Below are positions 16,254-25,000 of a stretch of DNA of 64,000 bases, in pieces. The position numbers and the translations under genes were made by a program. Every line of letters starts with the position of its first letter. Position 1 is the stretch's first letter. The DNA comes from CBDCFV01 sp965261795 (lineage in GTDB: Bacteria > Chloroflexota > Dehalococcoidia > Lucifugimonadales > UBA3495), in NCBI GenBank assembly GCA_965261795.1, contig OZ253476.1, positions 496,001-560,000 of the forward strand, read 5' to 3'. The notes under the pieces are model-generated. The model was not told where the DNA came from, ran no database searches, and worked only from the letters and a program-made list of their open reading frames with translations.

Positions 16254-16443
16254 AATCAAAACCCACAAGGGCGCTAAGGCCCGCATCCACATATCCGGTT
16301 CCGGGAAGCTGATGCGCCGCAAGCGAATGAGCAGCCACCTGCGTCGCAAGAAGCCCACTAAGGTTACCCGCAAGTATTCGGACAAGCTGGTCGTCGCCGA
16401 TAGCGACGTGCCCAAGCTGAAACGACTGCTACCTTACGGCTGA
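16246..16443 (+). CDS. rpmI: Ribosomal protein bL35
   Basis: A 65-residue basic protein, MPKIKTHKGAKARIHISGSG ... LRRKKPTKVTRKYSDK ... LKRLLPYG, typical of bL35 of the large ribosomal subunit. Its ATG at 16246 overlaps the end of infC by 8 bp and rplT follows after 29 bp, the universal infC-rpmI-rplT order, so translation is probably coupled. Confidence 0.97.
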   Translation: MPKIKTHKGAKARIHISGSGKLMRRKRMSSHLRRKKPTKVTRKYSDKLVVADSDVPKLKRLLPYG

Positions 16444-16472
16444 GCTAATCAGACCACTGTTGGAGTCCATCT

Positions 16473-16832
16473 TTGTCCAGAGTCAAAAGAGGCGTTACCA
16501 AACACCGTCGTCACAAGAAAGTAATGTTGGCGGCGAGAGGGTTCCAAGGTTCTTCTCATCGCAACTACAAGTGGGCCAAAGAGGCCCTGATGCACGCTTG
16601 GTCCCACAGCTACAGGCACCGGCGTGAACGGAAGGGAGACTTCCGAAGGTTGTGGATTGTCCGCATTGGGGCGGCCTGCCGTCAATCCGGTACGACTTAC
16701 AGCCAGTTCATGTACGGCTTGAAGCAAGCCGGCATAGAGTTAGACCGGAAAATTCTAGCCGACCTAGCGGTCCAGGACCAAGCCGCTTTCGACAAATTGG
16801 TGGAGTTGGCTGCGGCCCAGGCCGCCGGTTAA
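16473..16832 (+). CDS. rplT: Ribosomal protein bL20
   Basis: A 119-residue basic protein starting at TTG 16473 (MSRVKRGVTKHRRHKKVML) with the standard bL20 segments GFQGSSHRNYKWAKEALMHA and RRERKGDFRRLWIVRIGAA. It binds 23S rRNA early in assembly and in some bacteria represses this operon. The TTG start is set by the conserved N-terminus; no ATG is available without losing it. A strong terminator follows 30 bp after the stop. Confidence 0.97.
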   Translation: MSRVKRGVTKHRRHKKVMLAARGFQGSSHRNYKWAKEALMHAWSHSYRHRRERKGDFRRLWIVRIGAACRQSGTTYSQFMYGLKQAGIELDRKILADLAVQDQAAFDKLVELAAAQAAG

Positions 16833-16861
16833 CCTGAAAACCGTTCGCAGACCACAAAAGC

Positions 16862-16893
16862 AGAGGCGCGGATATACCGCGCCTCTTGTTTTT
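16862..16893 (+). terminator. Rho-independent terminator of infC-rpmI-rplT
   Basis: A perfect 10-bp stem, AGAGGCGCGG (16862-16871) / CCGCGCCTCT (16877-16886), with a 5-nt loop and then TGTTTTTG. Confidence 0.93.
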
Positions 16894-16954
16894 GTTCCAA
16901 GCCGGAACGTTATCGGGCGTGATGCGCTCAGGACAGGGACCGGATCGACTCCCC

Positions 16955-17872
16955 TTCCCTGGATTCCGGCCTACGCCGGAATGACGGAGTGGGCCCGACT
17001 GGATTCCGGCCTACGCCGGAATGACGGAGTGGGCCGGAATGACGGAGTGGGCCCGACTGGATTCCGGCCTACGCCGGAATGACGGAGTGAACCCGCCTGG
17101 ATTCCGGCCTACGCCGGAATGACGGAGTGGGCCCACCTGGATTCCGGCCTACGCCGGAATGACGGAATGGGCCCACCTGGATTCCGGCCTACGCCGGAAT
17201 GACGGAGTGAACCCGCCTGGATTCCGGCCTACGCCGGAATGACGGAGTGGGCCCACCTGGATTCCGGCCTACGCCGGAATGACGGAATGGGCCCGACTGG
17301 ATTCCGGCCTACGCCGGAATGACGAAGTGGGCCGGAATGACGGAATGGGCCCACCTGGATTCCGGCCTACGCCGGAATGACGGAATGGGCCCACCTGGAT
17401 TCCGGCCTACGCCGGAATGACGAAGTGGGCCGGAATGACGGAATGGGCCCGACTGGATTCCGGCCTACGCCGGAATGACGAAGTGGGCCGGAATGACGGA
17501 GTGGACCCACCTGGATTCCGGCCTACGCCGGAATGACGGAATGGGCCCGACTGGATTCCGGCCTACGCCGGAATGACGGAGTGGGCCCGACTGGATTCCG
17601 GCCTACGCCGGAATGACGAAGTGGGCCCGACTGGATTCCGGCCTACGCCGGAATGACGGAGTGGGCCGGAATGACGGAGTGGACCCACCTGGATTCCGGC
17701 CTGCGCCGGAATGACGGAGTGGGCCCGACTGGATTCCGGCCTACGCCGGAATGACGAAGTGGGCCGGAATGACGGAGTGGACCCGACTGGATTCCGGCCT
17801 ACGCCGGAATGACGAAGTGGGCCGGAATGACGGAATGGGCCCGCCTGGATTCCGGCCTACGCCGGAGTGACG
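16955..17872. repeat. Palindrome array (family 2: ATTCCG-N8-CGGAAT)
   Basis: About twenty units of about 40 bp, each GGATTCCGGCCTACGCCGGA followed by ATGACGGAGTGGGCCC-like spacer. Some half-units (GCCGGAATGACGGAGTGG) are interspersed. No coding content. The array begins about 60 bp after the rplT terminator and ends in the conserved flank at 17873-17979. Confidence 0.95.
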
Positions 17873-17979
17873 GGCGGTTTTGTATTTGAGCAAGCCTACC
17901 CTACTATGCGGTCTCACGTTCTATGCGGTCTCACGTTCAACTGCGTAAAGTCCCAAATGAAATACATACCCTTGTCAGC
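17873..17979. repeat. Array flank segment, second copy at 28443-28533, ending in a 17-bp inverted-repeat end
   Basis: The segment from TTTTGTATTTGAGCAAGCC to TACATACCCTTGTCAGC (17963-17979) is nearly identical to the segment right of the array at 28.2-28.5 kb. This copy additionally carries a 17-bp tandem duplication, CTATGCGGTCTCACGTT, at 17904-17920 and 17921-17937. Confidence 0.9.
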
Positions 17980-18114
17980 TTTCCCCCGGCCAGTCGTCAA
18001 TCATCTCGCGCCGACCTCAGGGTCTTTTAATTGGGAATTATATACCAAATTACACGAGCCGCCTTGGGCGGCTGGAGGAAAAATAAATGAACGAACAAGA
18101 CAAAGGAAGAAAGA

Positions 18115-18270
18115 CTACGGAGGTCGTCGAAAGACAACCTTACCGCCAGAGTCGTGTTCATGTTCAGCAATGGCCGTTATAACTTCAACCTTGGATGTTC
18201 GGATTTCCTGCTCCATCCGGTCAAAGCCGTCCAGCATTTCACGCTCTAATATATCTACCCGATTAGTCAT
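18115..18270 (-). CDS. Small hypothetical protein, 51 residues
   Basis: From the ATG at 18270: MTNRVDILEREMLDGFDRME then QEIRTSKVEVITAIAEHEHD and SGGKVVFRRPP, stop at 18115-18117. The N-terminal half is an amphipathic helix with heptad-like spacing and the end has a short beta-like stretch; I recall similar tiny proteins with a closing V-V-F-R-x-P motif, without a function. No clear ribosome site (CTCTT upstream). It lies in an AT-rich 300-bp stretch between a palindrome array and a transposase remnant. A competing short forward frame at 18087-18182 has a good GGAGGA site but no family features. Confidence 0.4.
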   Translation of the reverse strand: MTNRVDILEREMLDGFDRMEQEIRTSKVEVITAIAEHEHDSGGKVVFRRPP

Positions 18271-18399
18271 AAGAGAATGATAATGCTAATAGTTACGCCG
18301 ATTAGTGGTGTGTTTACGTTCACCATATATTAATTGTAAATTGCGTGGCATAAGAAGAAAAGAGAGGGGTTGACTGGGGCCCCGTGTAATCAGGTATAT

Positions 18400-18728
18400 A
18401 AGTCTGTTGTTCGAACAGCCGCCTTGGGGCGAGGGCTTTGGCGAGGCGCGCCAGGAGGGCCGGCATGGGGACCGGTCGGAACACCGGCGGTTGTGGGCAT
18501 CGACAGCTCTGAACGATTACCTGGCTTGGGTTGGGACAGGTCTGCTGCGTGGAATGGACCAGGCGGTACAAGGGCCGGGAGACAGTGGACCGGGCTTATG
18601 CCATCACCAGCCTCCCGCCGGAGCAGGCGGATGCTGCCCGGTTGCTGGAGATCTGGCGGGGGCACTGGGGAATAGAAAACCGGTTGCACTGGGTGCGGGA
18701 CGTTCACTTCTGCGGGACGACCATATGA
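18400..18728 (+). pseudogene. ISAs1-family transposase remnant, 5' part of the conserved C-terminal region
   Basis: Two frames together read like the C-terminal third of ISAs1 (H-repeat-type) transposases: RSEHRRLWASTALNDYLAW (frame from 18407), then after a shift near 18520 GLGQVCCVEWTRRYKGRETV ... YAITSLPPEQADAARLLEIW and RGHWGIENRLHWVRDVHF. The usual continuation is lost at 18720. A matching continuation, PPQLLAALRNLVTGVLRL, appears at 20453-20520. No intact transposase, start codon or terminal repeats are present. The element is dead and was interrupted by the Panacea-domain locus and an array. Confidence 0.8.
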
Positions 18729-18775
18729 GGGGCCTTGGGATTGCACAGACGAAAGGCATCATTTTTCTTCAATTA

Positions 18776-18804
18776 TTGGTCGCTGCCACGCAAGGGTGTA
18801 GAAT
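18776..18804 (+). promoter_or_regulatory. Candidate promoter of the Panacea-domain gene
   Basis: TTGGTC (18776-18781), a 17-nt spacer and TAGAAT (18799-18804), about 80 nt before the ATG at 18884. The -35 is weak. Confidence 0.4.
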
Positions 18805-18883
18805 GAGTATCAAGGAGGGTGCCGTTGCTGTAGCTAATTCCGTTCATGCGCGCACGTCCTCAGAGCATCTAGGGGGTATTATT

Positions 18884-19354
18884 ATGATGCGTCATGACCC
18901 ATGCCACGTGGCTAACTACTTCATAGACCGGTCAATAGCAGACGGCAGGCCATTCACGCCCCTCCAGGTCCAGAAGTTGGTGTTCTTCGCCCACGGTTGG
19001 ATGCTAGGTCTCTATCACCAGCCGCTCCTGGAAAGAGAGTTCGAGGCTTGGACTTACGGACCAGTGATGCCAGCAATTTATCATAATCTCTCGTACTACG
19101 GTGGAAGCCCTGTGACTAAGCTGATACTGGCTCGCGAGACCTCGTTTGACGAGCACGAAAAAAGTGTCTTAGCCCAAGTCTACGACATATATGGCAAGTT
19201 CGACGGGGTTCAACTGTCGGCGATGAGCCACACGCCGGGAGGCCCTTGGGACAGGACATGGAGAAAATACGGCAGGCAAGCCGTTATTCCCGACGACCTG
19301 ATTGAACAACACTTCGCAGACATCTACCGCCAACGTACCTCTCAAAGGACATGA
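18884..19354 (+). CDS. Panacea-domain (SocA-like, DUF4065) protein, probable antitoxin
   Basis: A 156-residue protein with the DUF4065/Panacea signature: HVANYFIDRSIADGRPFTPL, then QVQKLVFFAHGWMLGLYHQP, FEAWTYGPVMPAIYHNLSYYG, and a late SAMSHTPGGPWDRTWRK. SocA of Caulobacter (adaptor for the toxin SocB) and the PanA antitoxins share this domain, which neutralises very different toxins. The ATG at 18884 has AGGGGGT about 8 nt upstream; longer in-frame starts lack family sequence. The stop overlaps the start of the next gene by 4 bp (ATGA), typical of a toxin-antitoxin operon. The gene sits inside a split ISAs1 transposase remnant, suggesting it arrived with or into a mobile element. Confidence 0.85.
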   Translation: MMRHDPCHVANYFIDRSIADGRPFTPLQVQKLVFFAHGWMLGLYHQPLLEREFEAWTYGPVMPAIYHNLSYYGGSPVTKLILARETSFDEHEKSVLAQVYDIYGKFDGVQLSAMSHTPGGPWDRTWRKYGRQAVIPDDLIEQHFADIYRQRTSQRT

Positions 19355-19764
19355 CAATTCCACCTCCTGAGGAGCACCAAATCCCCCAGGCTGAGGAGGA
19401 ATCCACGCAGGGTCGGGCAGTAAGGGAATCCTCCCTGTTTGAGGGCAGACAGTACGAGGATGACACGCGGCGGCAATGGGACAACAGAATCTTCAACATC
19501 AAGCTGGACTATCTCAGCACGTTCTCCAGGCTGGGCCGTTGGGCTGTAAGATTGGTTGGCATCGCCATGATACTGGTCCTGTTGTATTTGATCTACCTTG
19601 CCGTGATTCATTATACGGCACCAAGATTTAGCTGGTTGTCGCCTGAGGAATTGACCCGAGTAGAGAACATTTACGGCCGCGTGGCGGGCGTTAGCGCCCC
19701 AATCATGTTAATGTCTAACGCGTGGATAATCTGGTGGATGTCCCGTACTCGGCGTGGCGGGTGA
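19351..19764 (+). CDS. Two-helix membrane protein, candidate toxin partner of the Panacea protein
   Basis: A 137-residue protein with a charged cytoplasmic-type N-terminus (PPPEEHQIPQAEEESTQGRA ... RRQWDNRIFNIKLDYL). It has one clear membrane helix (LVGIAMILVLLYLIYLAVI, about residues 69-87) and a second hydrophobic segment (GVSAPIMLMSNAWIIWWM, about 113-130), ending RTRRGG. The ATG at 19351 overlaps the upstream stop. I recognise no family. Small membrane proteins are among the toxins known to pair with Panacea antitoxins, so position makes this a candidate membrane-acting toxin; the sequence alone does not prove toxicity. Confidence 0.7.
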   Translation: MTIPPPEEHQIPQAEEESTQGRAVRESSLFEGRQYEDDTRRQWDNRIFNIKLDYLSTFSRLGRWAVRLVGIAMILVLLYLIYLAVIHYTAPRFSWLSPEELTRVENIYGRVAGVSAPIMLMSNAWIIWWMSRTRRGG

Positions 19765-19847
19765 ATACGGTTCCCGCTCGGATAGGCTTAAAAGGAGGTG
19801 GGAGCTAACACTGAAGATGCTGCCATCCGAGTGCCTGGCCTATCCCT

Positions 19848-20450
19848 GCTGACAAGGGTATGTAAAATTGAGATTATAGCTACGAACCGGCCCCACCGCC
19901 CCTGGATTCCGGCCTACGCCGGAATGACGGAGTAGGTCGCCGACTGGATTCCGGCCTACGCCGGAATGACGGAGGGGGCCGGAATGACGGAGGGGGCCGC
20001 CGACTGGATTCCGGCCTACGCCGGAATGACGGAGGGGGCCGGAATGACGGAATGGGCCCGCCTGGATTCCGGCCTACGCCGGAATGACGGAGGGGGCCGG
20101 AATGACGGAGGGGGCCGGAATGACGGAGGGGGCCGCCCCTGGATTCCGGCCTACGCCGGAATGACGGAGTGGGCCGGAATGACGGAGGGGGCCGGAATGA
20201 CGGAGGGGGCCGCCCCTGGATTCCGGCCTACGCCGGAATGACGGAGTGGGCCGGAATGACGGAGTGGGCCCGACTGGATTCCGGCCTACGCCGGAATGAC
20301 GGAGGGGGCCGGAATGACGGAGGGGGCCGCCGACTGGATTCCGGCCTACGCCGGAATGACGGAGGGGGCCGGAATGACGGAGTGGGCGCCCCTGGATTCC
20401 GGCCTACGCCGGAATGACGGAGTGGGCGCCCCTGGATTCCGGCGTAGGCC
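19848..20450. repeat. Palindrome array (family 2) with a left 17-bp inverted-repeat end
   Basis: GCTGACAAGGGTATGTA at 19848-19864 is the reverse complement of the end at 17963-17979. The array proper (about 19905-20450) has about a dozen family-2 palindromes with spacers built of GGAATGACGGAGGGGGCC blocks. The last palindrome abuts the second piece of the ISAs1 remnant. Confidence 0.92.
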
Positions 20451-20452
20451 GG

Positions 20453-20522
20453 AATGGGCCGCCGCCGCAACTGCTGGCGGCGCTGCGGAACCTGGTGACC
20501 GGTGTGCTGCGGCTGATCTGTC
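20453..20522 (+). pseudogene. ISAs1-family transposase remnant, C-terminal piece
   Basis: PPQLLAALRNLVTGVLRL followed by ICQNY corresponds to the segment that in ISAs1 transposases follows the HWVRDV block by about a dozen residues. Here it is 1.7 kb downstream of that block (18.72 kb), with the Panacea/membrane-protein pair and an array between them. Confidence 0.7.
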
Positions 20523-20530
20523 AGAATTAT

Positions 20531-20574
20531 AAAAGCGCTCCCCGTCACGCCTTTGGCGAACGGGGAGCGCTTTT
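20531..20574. terminator. Strong bidirectional terminator
   Basis: A perfect 15-bp stem, AAAAGCGCTCCCCGT (20531-20545) / ACGGGGAGCGCTTTT (20560-20574), with T-tracts at both ends. It would end transcription of the 454-residue surface-protein gene (minus strand) and anything entering from the left. Confidence 0.9.
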
Positions 20575-20637
20575 CGGTTTCCTTGGTGCGCTCGCTTAAA
20601 TTACCGGGGGTGCGCCCGCTTAAATTACCGAGCCGGT

Positions 20638-22002
20638 TTAGCCCGCAAAATAGATCCGGACTAGCTCCAGCATTTGCGGCACGGTGATGGTGGACCCTTG
20701 TGCGAAGTAGTCGCGCACCGCACTCAACATCTCCGGTGTGTCGAGCTGGCCGTCCCCGTTGCCGCCGTTTGCGGCCGAGTCGTAATGGTCGCCCAAGGCG
20801 CTGCCCGTGGTCGGGGTGGCGGAACCCACCGCATTGGCCGTCTTAGCCTCCGCCATCCTGCCGGGGCGGTGCGTGTCCCTGTAACTCGCCGTCGCCTTCA
20901 GGTACTTGTCAACATCGTCATCCACCGGGGTGTAGCTCGCCGACGCGGCGTTGGCGATGTTGGTGTAGGTCCCGTCCATAGTGTCGGACCTGGACCACTG
21001 CCACGTCGTCCCCGTAACGCCGCCGTTGGGGTCGCTCAGGGTGGCGGTCAGCGCGGCGCCAACCTTGGGCATATCCATGCTGAAGGACACCATCCCTGGC
21101 CGGTCGGTAGGAGTGGGCGGGGGGGGCGGGGGCAGCGGCTCGGGTTGCCCTACCGTTACCCCTGAAACGCCGGTGACCTGGTGCGTTTCGGGCGGGTTGT
21201 TGCCGTCGGTGAGGGTCCCGGAGAATGTGTGGGGACCCGCGGTGCTGGAGGCCGTGAGGGTGTAGGAGAAACTGGTTTCTGCGAACAGGGTGAAGGTGAC
21301 TTGCTCACCGGAGCGTTGGACCTGGTCAGCGGGATGGGTGCTGGACACCCAAGCGAACCCGGAGGGGAAGTTTTCCACGATGCTCCCGGCCGGGCCGTAG
21401 TTGGACGCTCGGATGGTGACGGTGACTTCGCCGCTTGGCGCCACCGTCGATGGGTTTATGGACCGGGTGACGGTGGGGGTATCCTGTGCCGGGGGAGCGG
21501 CTTGCACCGTCACTCTTGAGGCTCCGGTGGCCTGGTGCACTCCGGGCGGGTTGTTGCCGTCGGTAAGGGTCCCGGAGAATGTGTGGGAACCCGCGGTGCT
21601 GGAGGCCGTGAGGGTGTAGGAGAAACTGGTTTCTCCGAACAGGGTGAAGGTGACTTGCTCACCGGAGCGTTGGACCTGGTCACTGGAATGGGTGCTGGAC
21701 ACCCAAGCGAACCCGGAGGGGAAGTTTTCCACGATGCTCCCGGCCGGGCCGTAGTTGGACGCTCGGATGGTGACGGTGACTTCGCCGCTTGGCGCCACCG
21801 TCGACGGGTTTATGGACCGGGTGACGGTGGCGCCCTGTGCAGACACTGGAAGCAAGTTCAACGTCGCCCCCACCCCCACCATGATTGCCATGATCATTAC
21901 TACTAATGCTGCTCTAACCAAGGGTGCCCCCTTCTTAGTTTTGACAGGATGCCCCGTTTGCATTCGGTTGGGAGTAAGTCTGTTACCGTGTTGTCGAAGC
22001 AA
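20638..22002 (-). CDS. Exported modular protein with duplicated beta-domains and a dockerin-like C-terminal module
   Basis: 454 residues from TTG at 22002, chosen because AAGGAGGT lies 5 nt upstream; an ATG 13 codons later is possible. A signal peptide with hydrophobic core LVRAALVVMIMAIMVGVGAT ends near VSAQG. Two nearly identical domains of about 105 residues (each TVTRSINPSTVAPSGEVTVT ... SYTLTASSTAGxHTFSGTL) follow, then a Pro-rich linker, an Ig-like domain (GTTWQWSRSDTMDGTYTNIA), and a C-terminal module DGQLDTPEMLSAVRDYF ... VPQMLELVRIYFAG. That module resembles the end of the 1195-residue protein upstream, 44 bp away in the same direction. It is probably surface-displayed or secreted; the partner is unknown. 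Confidence 0.85.
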   Translation of the reverse strand: MLRQHGNRLTPNRMQTGHPVKTKKGAPLVRAALVVMIMAIMVGVGATLNLLPVSAQGATVTRSINPSTVAPSGEVTVTIRASNYGPAGSIVENFPSGFAWVSSTHSSDQVQRSGEQVTFTLFGETSFSYTLTASSTAGSHTFSGTLTDGNNPPGVHQATGASRVTVQAAPPAQDTPTVTRSINPSTVAPSGEVTVTIRASNYGPAGSIVENFPSGFAWVSSTHPADQVQRSGEQVTFTLFAETSFSYTLTASSTAGPHTFSGTLTDGNNPPETHQVTGVSGVTVGQPEPLPPPPPPTPTDRPGMVSFSMDMPKVGAALTATLSDPNGGVTGTTWQWSRSDTMDGTYTNIANAASASYTPVDDDVDKYLKATASYRDTHRPGRMAEAKTANAVGSATPTTGSALGDHYDSAANGGNGDGQLDTPEMLSAVRDYFAQGSTITVPQMLELVRIYFAG

Positions 22003-22046
22003 ACGGGACCTCCTTGTCGTTCTGTGCGACGATGGCTGAGCGGGAG

Positions 22047-25000
22047 TTAGTTCCCGCCGCTCAGGTCGGCGAAGTAGCGCTGGATAACCTTGATGACGCT
22101 GGGCCTGTCAAGCACAGTGCCTACGGGTTGCTGGAAGTAGTCTTGTATGGCTCTTATGACCTCCGGTCTCTCGATACTGTCGCTATTGTCGGTGTCGTAC
22201 CGGTCTATCAACGGGTCCCCAGGGGTGGGGGTGGTATCGTCCATGCCGGTCACGGTGACGGTCACTTGCCGCTCGGCCATGTTTCCCTCGCTGTCGCGGG
22301 CTTTCACCATCACCATGTAGACGTTGTCGGTGTTGGCGTCCGCCGGGTTATCGAAGTCGGGGGAGGTCTTGAAGGTCAGTACACCGCCGCCGCTGCTTAT
22401 CCTGAAATCTCCATCGTCGACGCCTTCCAGGCTCCACCTGGCCGAGGCCGCGTTAGGACCGGAAGCGGTGTAGGTAGCCACGGCATCCCTTCTGTCCTCG
22501 GCGTAGCTGACGCTCGTCGGGCCCGATATCCCCAAGCCGCCATACATGATTACCGGCGCCTCATCCACGTCGGTGACCGTGACCATCACCATCCGGTCCT
22601 CGTACATCGTGCCGTCCGAGGCGCGGACGGTGACCATGTAGACGTTGTCCTTGTTCGCGTCCGCTGGCATCTCGTAGTCGGGCTTCATCTTGAAGGAGAG
22701 AACCCCTACGAAGCTGAGCTGGAACTTGGCCCCGTCCGGTCCCATCAGCGTCAGGTTGACATTGAGTTCCTCCGGGTCCGTCGCCATGTAGGTGACATTG
22801 GCCTCGCTGCCACTATCGGCCAGTGCGGTCATATCCTCGTCGCGCGTTATTCTCATCGGTGACATTGCGGTATTTTCGGAAACGAACGTCGGCTTATCAT
22901 TCACGTCCGTAACCTTGATGGTCACGGTGGCGTTGATAGTTGGGGCTGTTGCATCGGTGCCGTCACCGGAGGCGTCGGTGGCCATGACGGTGACGGTGCA
23001 GAAGTCTCCATCCCGGCAATTATTGGCATCCTCCGTATCGTAGTCCAAGTCCACATTGGTTGTTATCTGGCCGGATTTCTGGTCAATCTTGAACTTGGGG
23101 GCGGCTGTGGTGGCGTCGCCACTGTCGGCCAGCGTGTAGTTGACGGCGCCGTGGTTGCCCGTGGCCGTCACCGGGGCACCGACTTTCATGCCCTTCTTGC
23201 TCTCGGCCACCTCCCTGGAGACCATGGCCGGGTCGAACTTGAGCTTGTTGTCCCCGGCCCGGACCGCCAGCACGGGGTAGTCGGAGGTCAGTGAGGCGGT
23301 TTCCTGGGATGTGCTGTCCCCAACGCGGTAGGTCGCCACCACCTTGATGCGACTGCCCACGTCGGCGGTGGTCACGTTGTAGGTGTCGGTTTCCGCGCCG
23401 TTTATGGGGGCGCTTCCTCTGAACCACCGCCATGTGAGGTTGATAGTGGGGGTCTTAGTCCCCCCCGCTATGTCGCCATCGCTCACGCTGGCCATCAGGC
23501 TTGCGCCGACCTGGAACTGCATCAACTTCGGCGTGCCTGCTGTATGACCGTCGCTGCCGTCGGCGTCGACGGTCCAGGCCACCTTCCCTTTCTCCGCCAC
23601 GTTCGTGACCATGACCGTGACCTTGTGGTAGCCAGCCTGGCCATTAGGAGAAGCGGGGCAGGCGTTCGATACCAACGCCACGTCGCAGGCCACCACCACC
23701 ACTTTGTAGGTGTTGGAAGCGACGCCTTCTCCGCTAAGATTCTCGAAGTCCGGCGGGCTGGTGAACTTGAGCATCCCGTCCTCGCTGTCGATGGTGAAGT
23801 CCTCCGCGTCAGCGTTGTCGGCCTCCGCCAGATCGCCCTCTGCGCTAACTTGCACGCTGGTGGCAATCGACCAGACGATGGGCGTGGCGCCCTCCGGGTC
23901 CGTGGCCGTGAATGTCGCCACCGCGTCCTTGCCGTTCTCGGCGAAGTTGACGCTGTCCTTGCCCATGATCATCGGCCCTTCATCCATACCGCTGACGGTG
24001 ACCTTGACCATCCGGTCGGCGTACATCCTGCCGTCCGAGGCCCGCACCGTCACCTCGTACACGTTGTCCTTGTTCCTGTCCGTTGGCATCTCGTAGTCGG
24101 GCTCATCCTTGAAGGAGAGGACCCGGGAGGCGCTGAGGTTGAACTTGGACGCGTCGTCTCCCCTCAGATCGTAAGTCAGGTTGAGTTCATCCTGGTCCAT
24201 CGCAGTGTAGGTGACGTCCGCGGCGGCGGCCAGCGCGGTCATATTCTCAGGGACCGTTATTGCCGTCGGTCCGCCAGTGAACTCCGGCTTCTCGTTCACG
24301 TCCGTAATCTTGATGGTCACGGTCGCGTTGTCGAAAACGTTGGCCTCGCTGCTTGCTGTATCGGTCATGTCGCCGGAAGCGTCGGTGGCCTGGACGGTGA
24401 CTTTGCACTCGTTCCTGGTTTTGCACTGATCGGCTTCGTCCGTATTCGTCTCATCGAAGTCCAGGTCCACCTCGGTTGTTATCTGGCCGGTTTTCTGGTC
24501 GATCTTGAACTTGCCGTTGTCGAGGCCGACAGCAGCATTACCCAAGGTGTAGTTCACCGCGCCGTGGTTGCCCGTGGCCGTCACCGGGGCGCCGACCTTC
24601 ATGCCCTTCTTGCCCTCGCGCACCTCCCTGGAGACCGCGGCCGGGGCGAACTTGAGCCTGTTGTCCCCGGACCGGACCCCCAGCACGGGGTAGCCCGAGG
24701 TCAGAGAGGCGGTTTCCTGGTCTACGTTGCCCGTAACAACGTAGTACGCCACCGCCCGCAGGTACATGCCCACGTCGGCGGTGGTCACAGTGTAGGTGCC
24801 CGAGCCTGCTCCGTCTATCATCGTCCCCGTCGAGGTCTTGCTCGACGACCTGTACCACCGCCATGTGGGGTCGGCTTCGACGTCACCGCGGGCGGCGGCT
24901 ACGGTCTTATCAGTCCCTTCTATGTCGCCATCGGTCACGCTGGCCGTCAGGATTGCGCCGACCTGGAACTGCATCAACGTCGGCGTGTCTGCCGCGTTGT

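Noticed and set aside
17867..18280. 137-residue forward frame
   Set aside because: Covers repeat flank and array sequence with no family features and conflicts with the better minus-strand small gene.
18320..18746. Several overlapping frames over the transposase remnant
   Set aside because: Only the frames giving ISAs1-type sequence are meaningful; the others are complementary-strand shadows.
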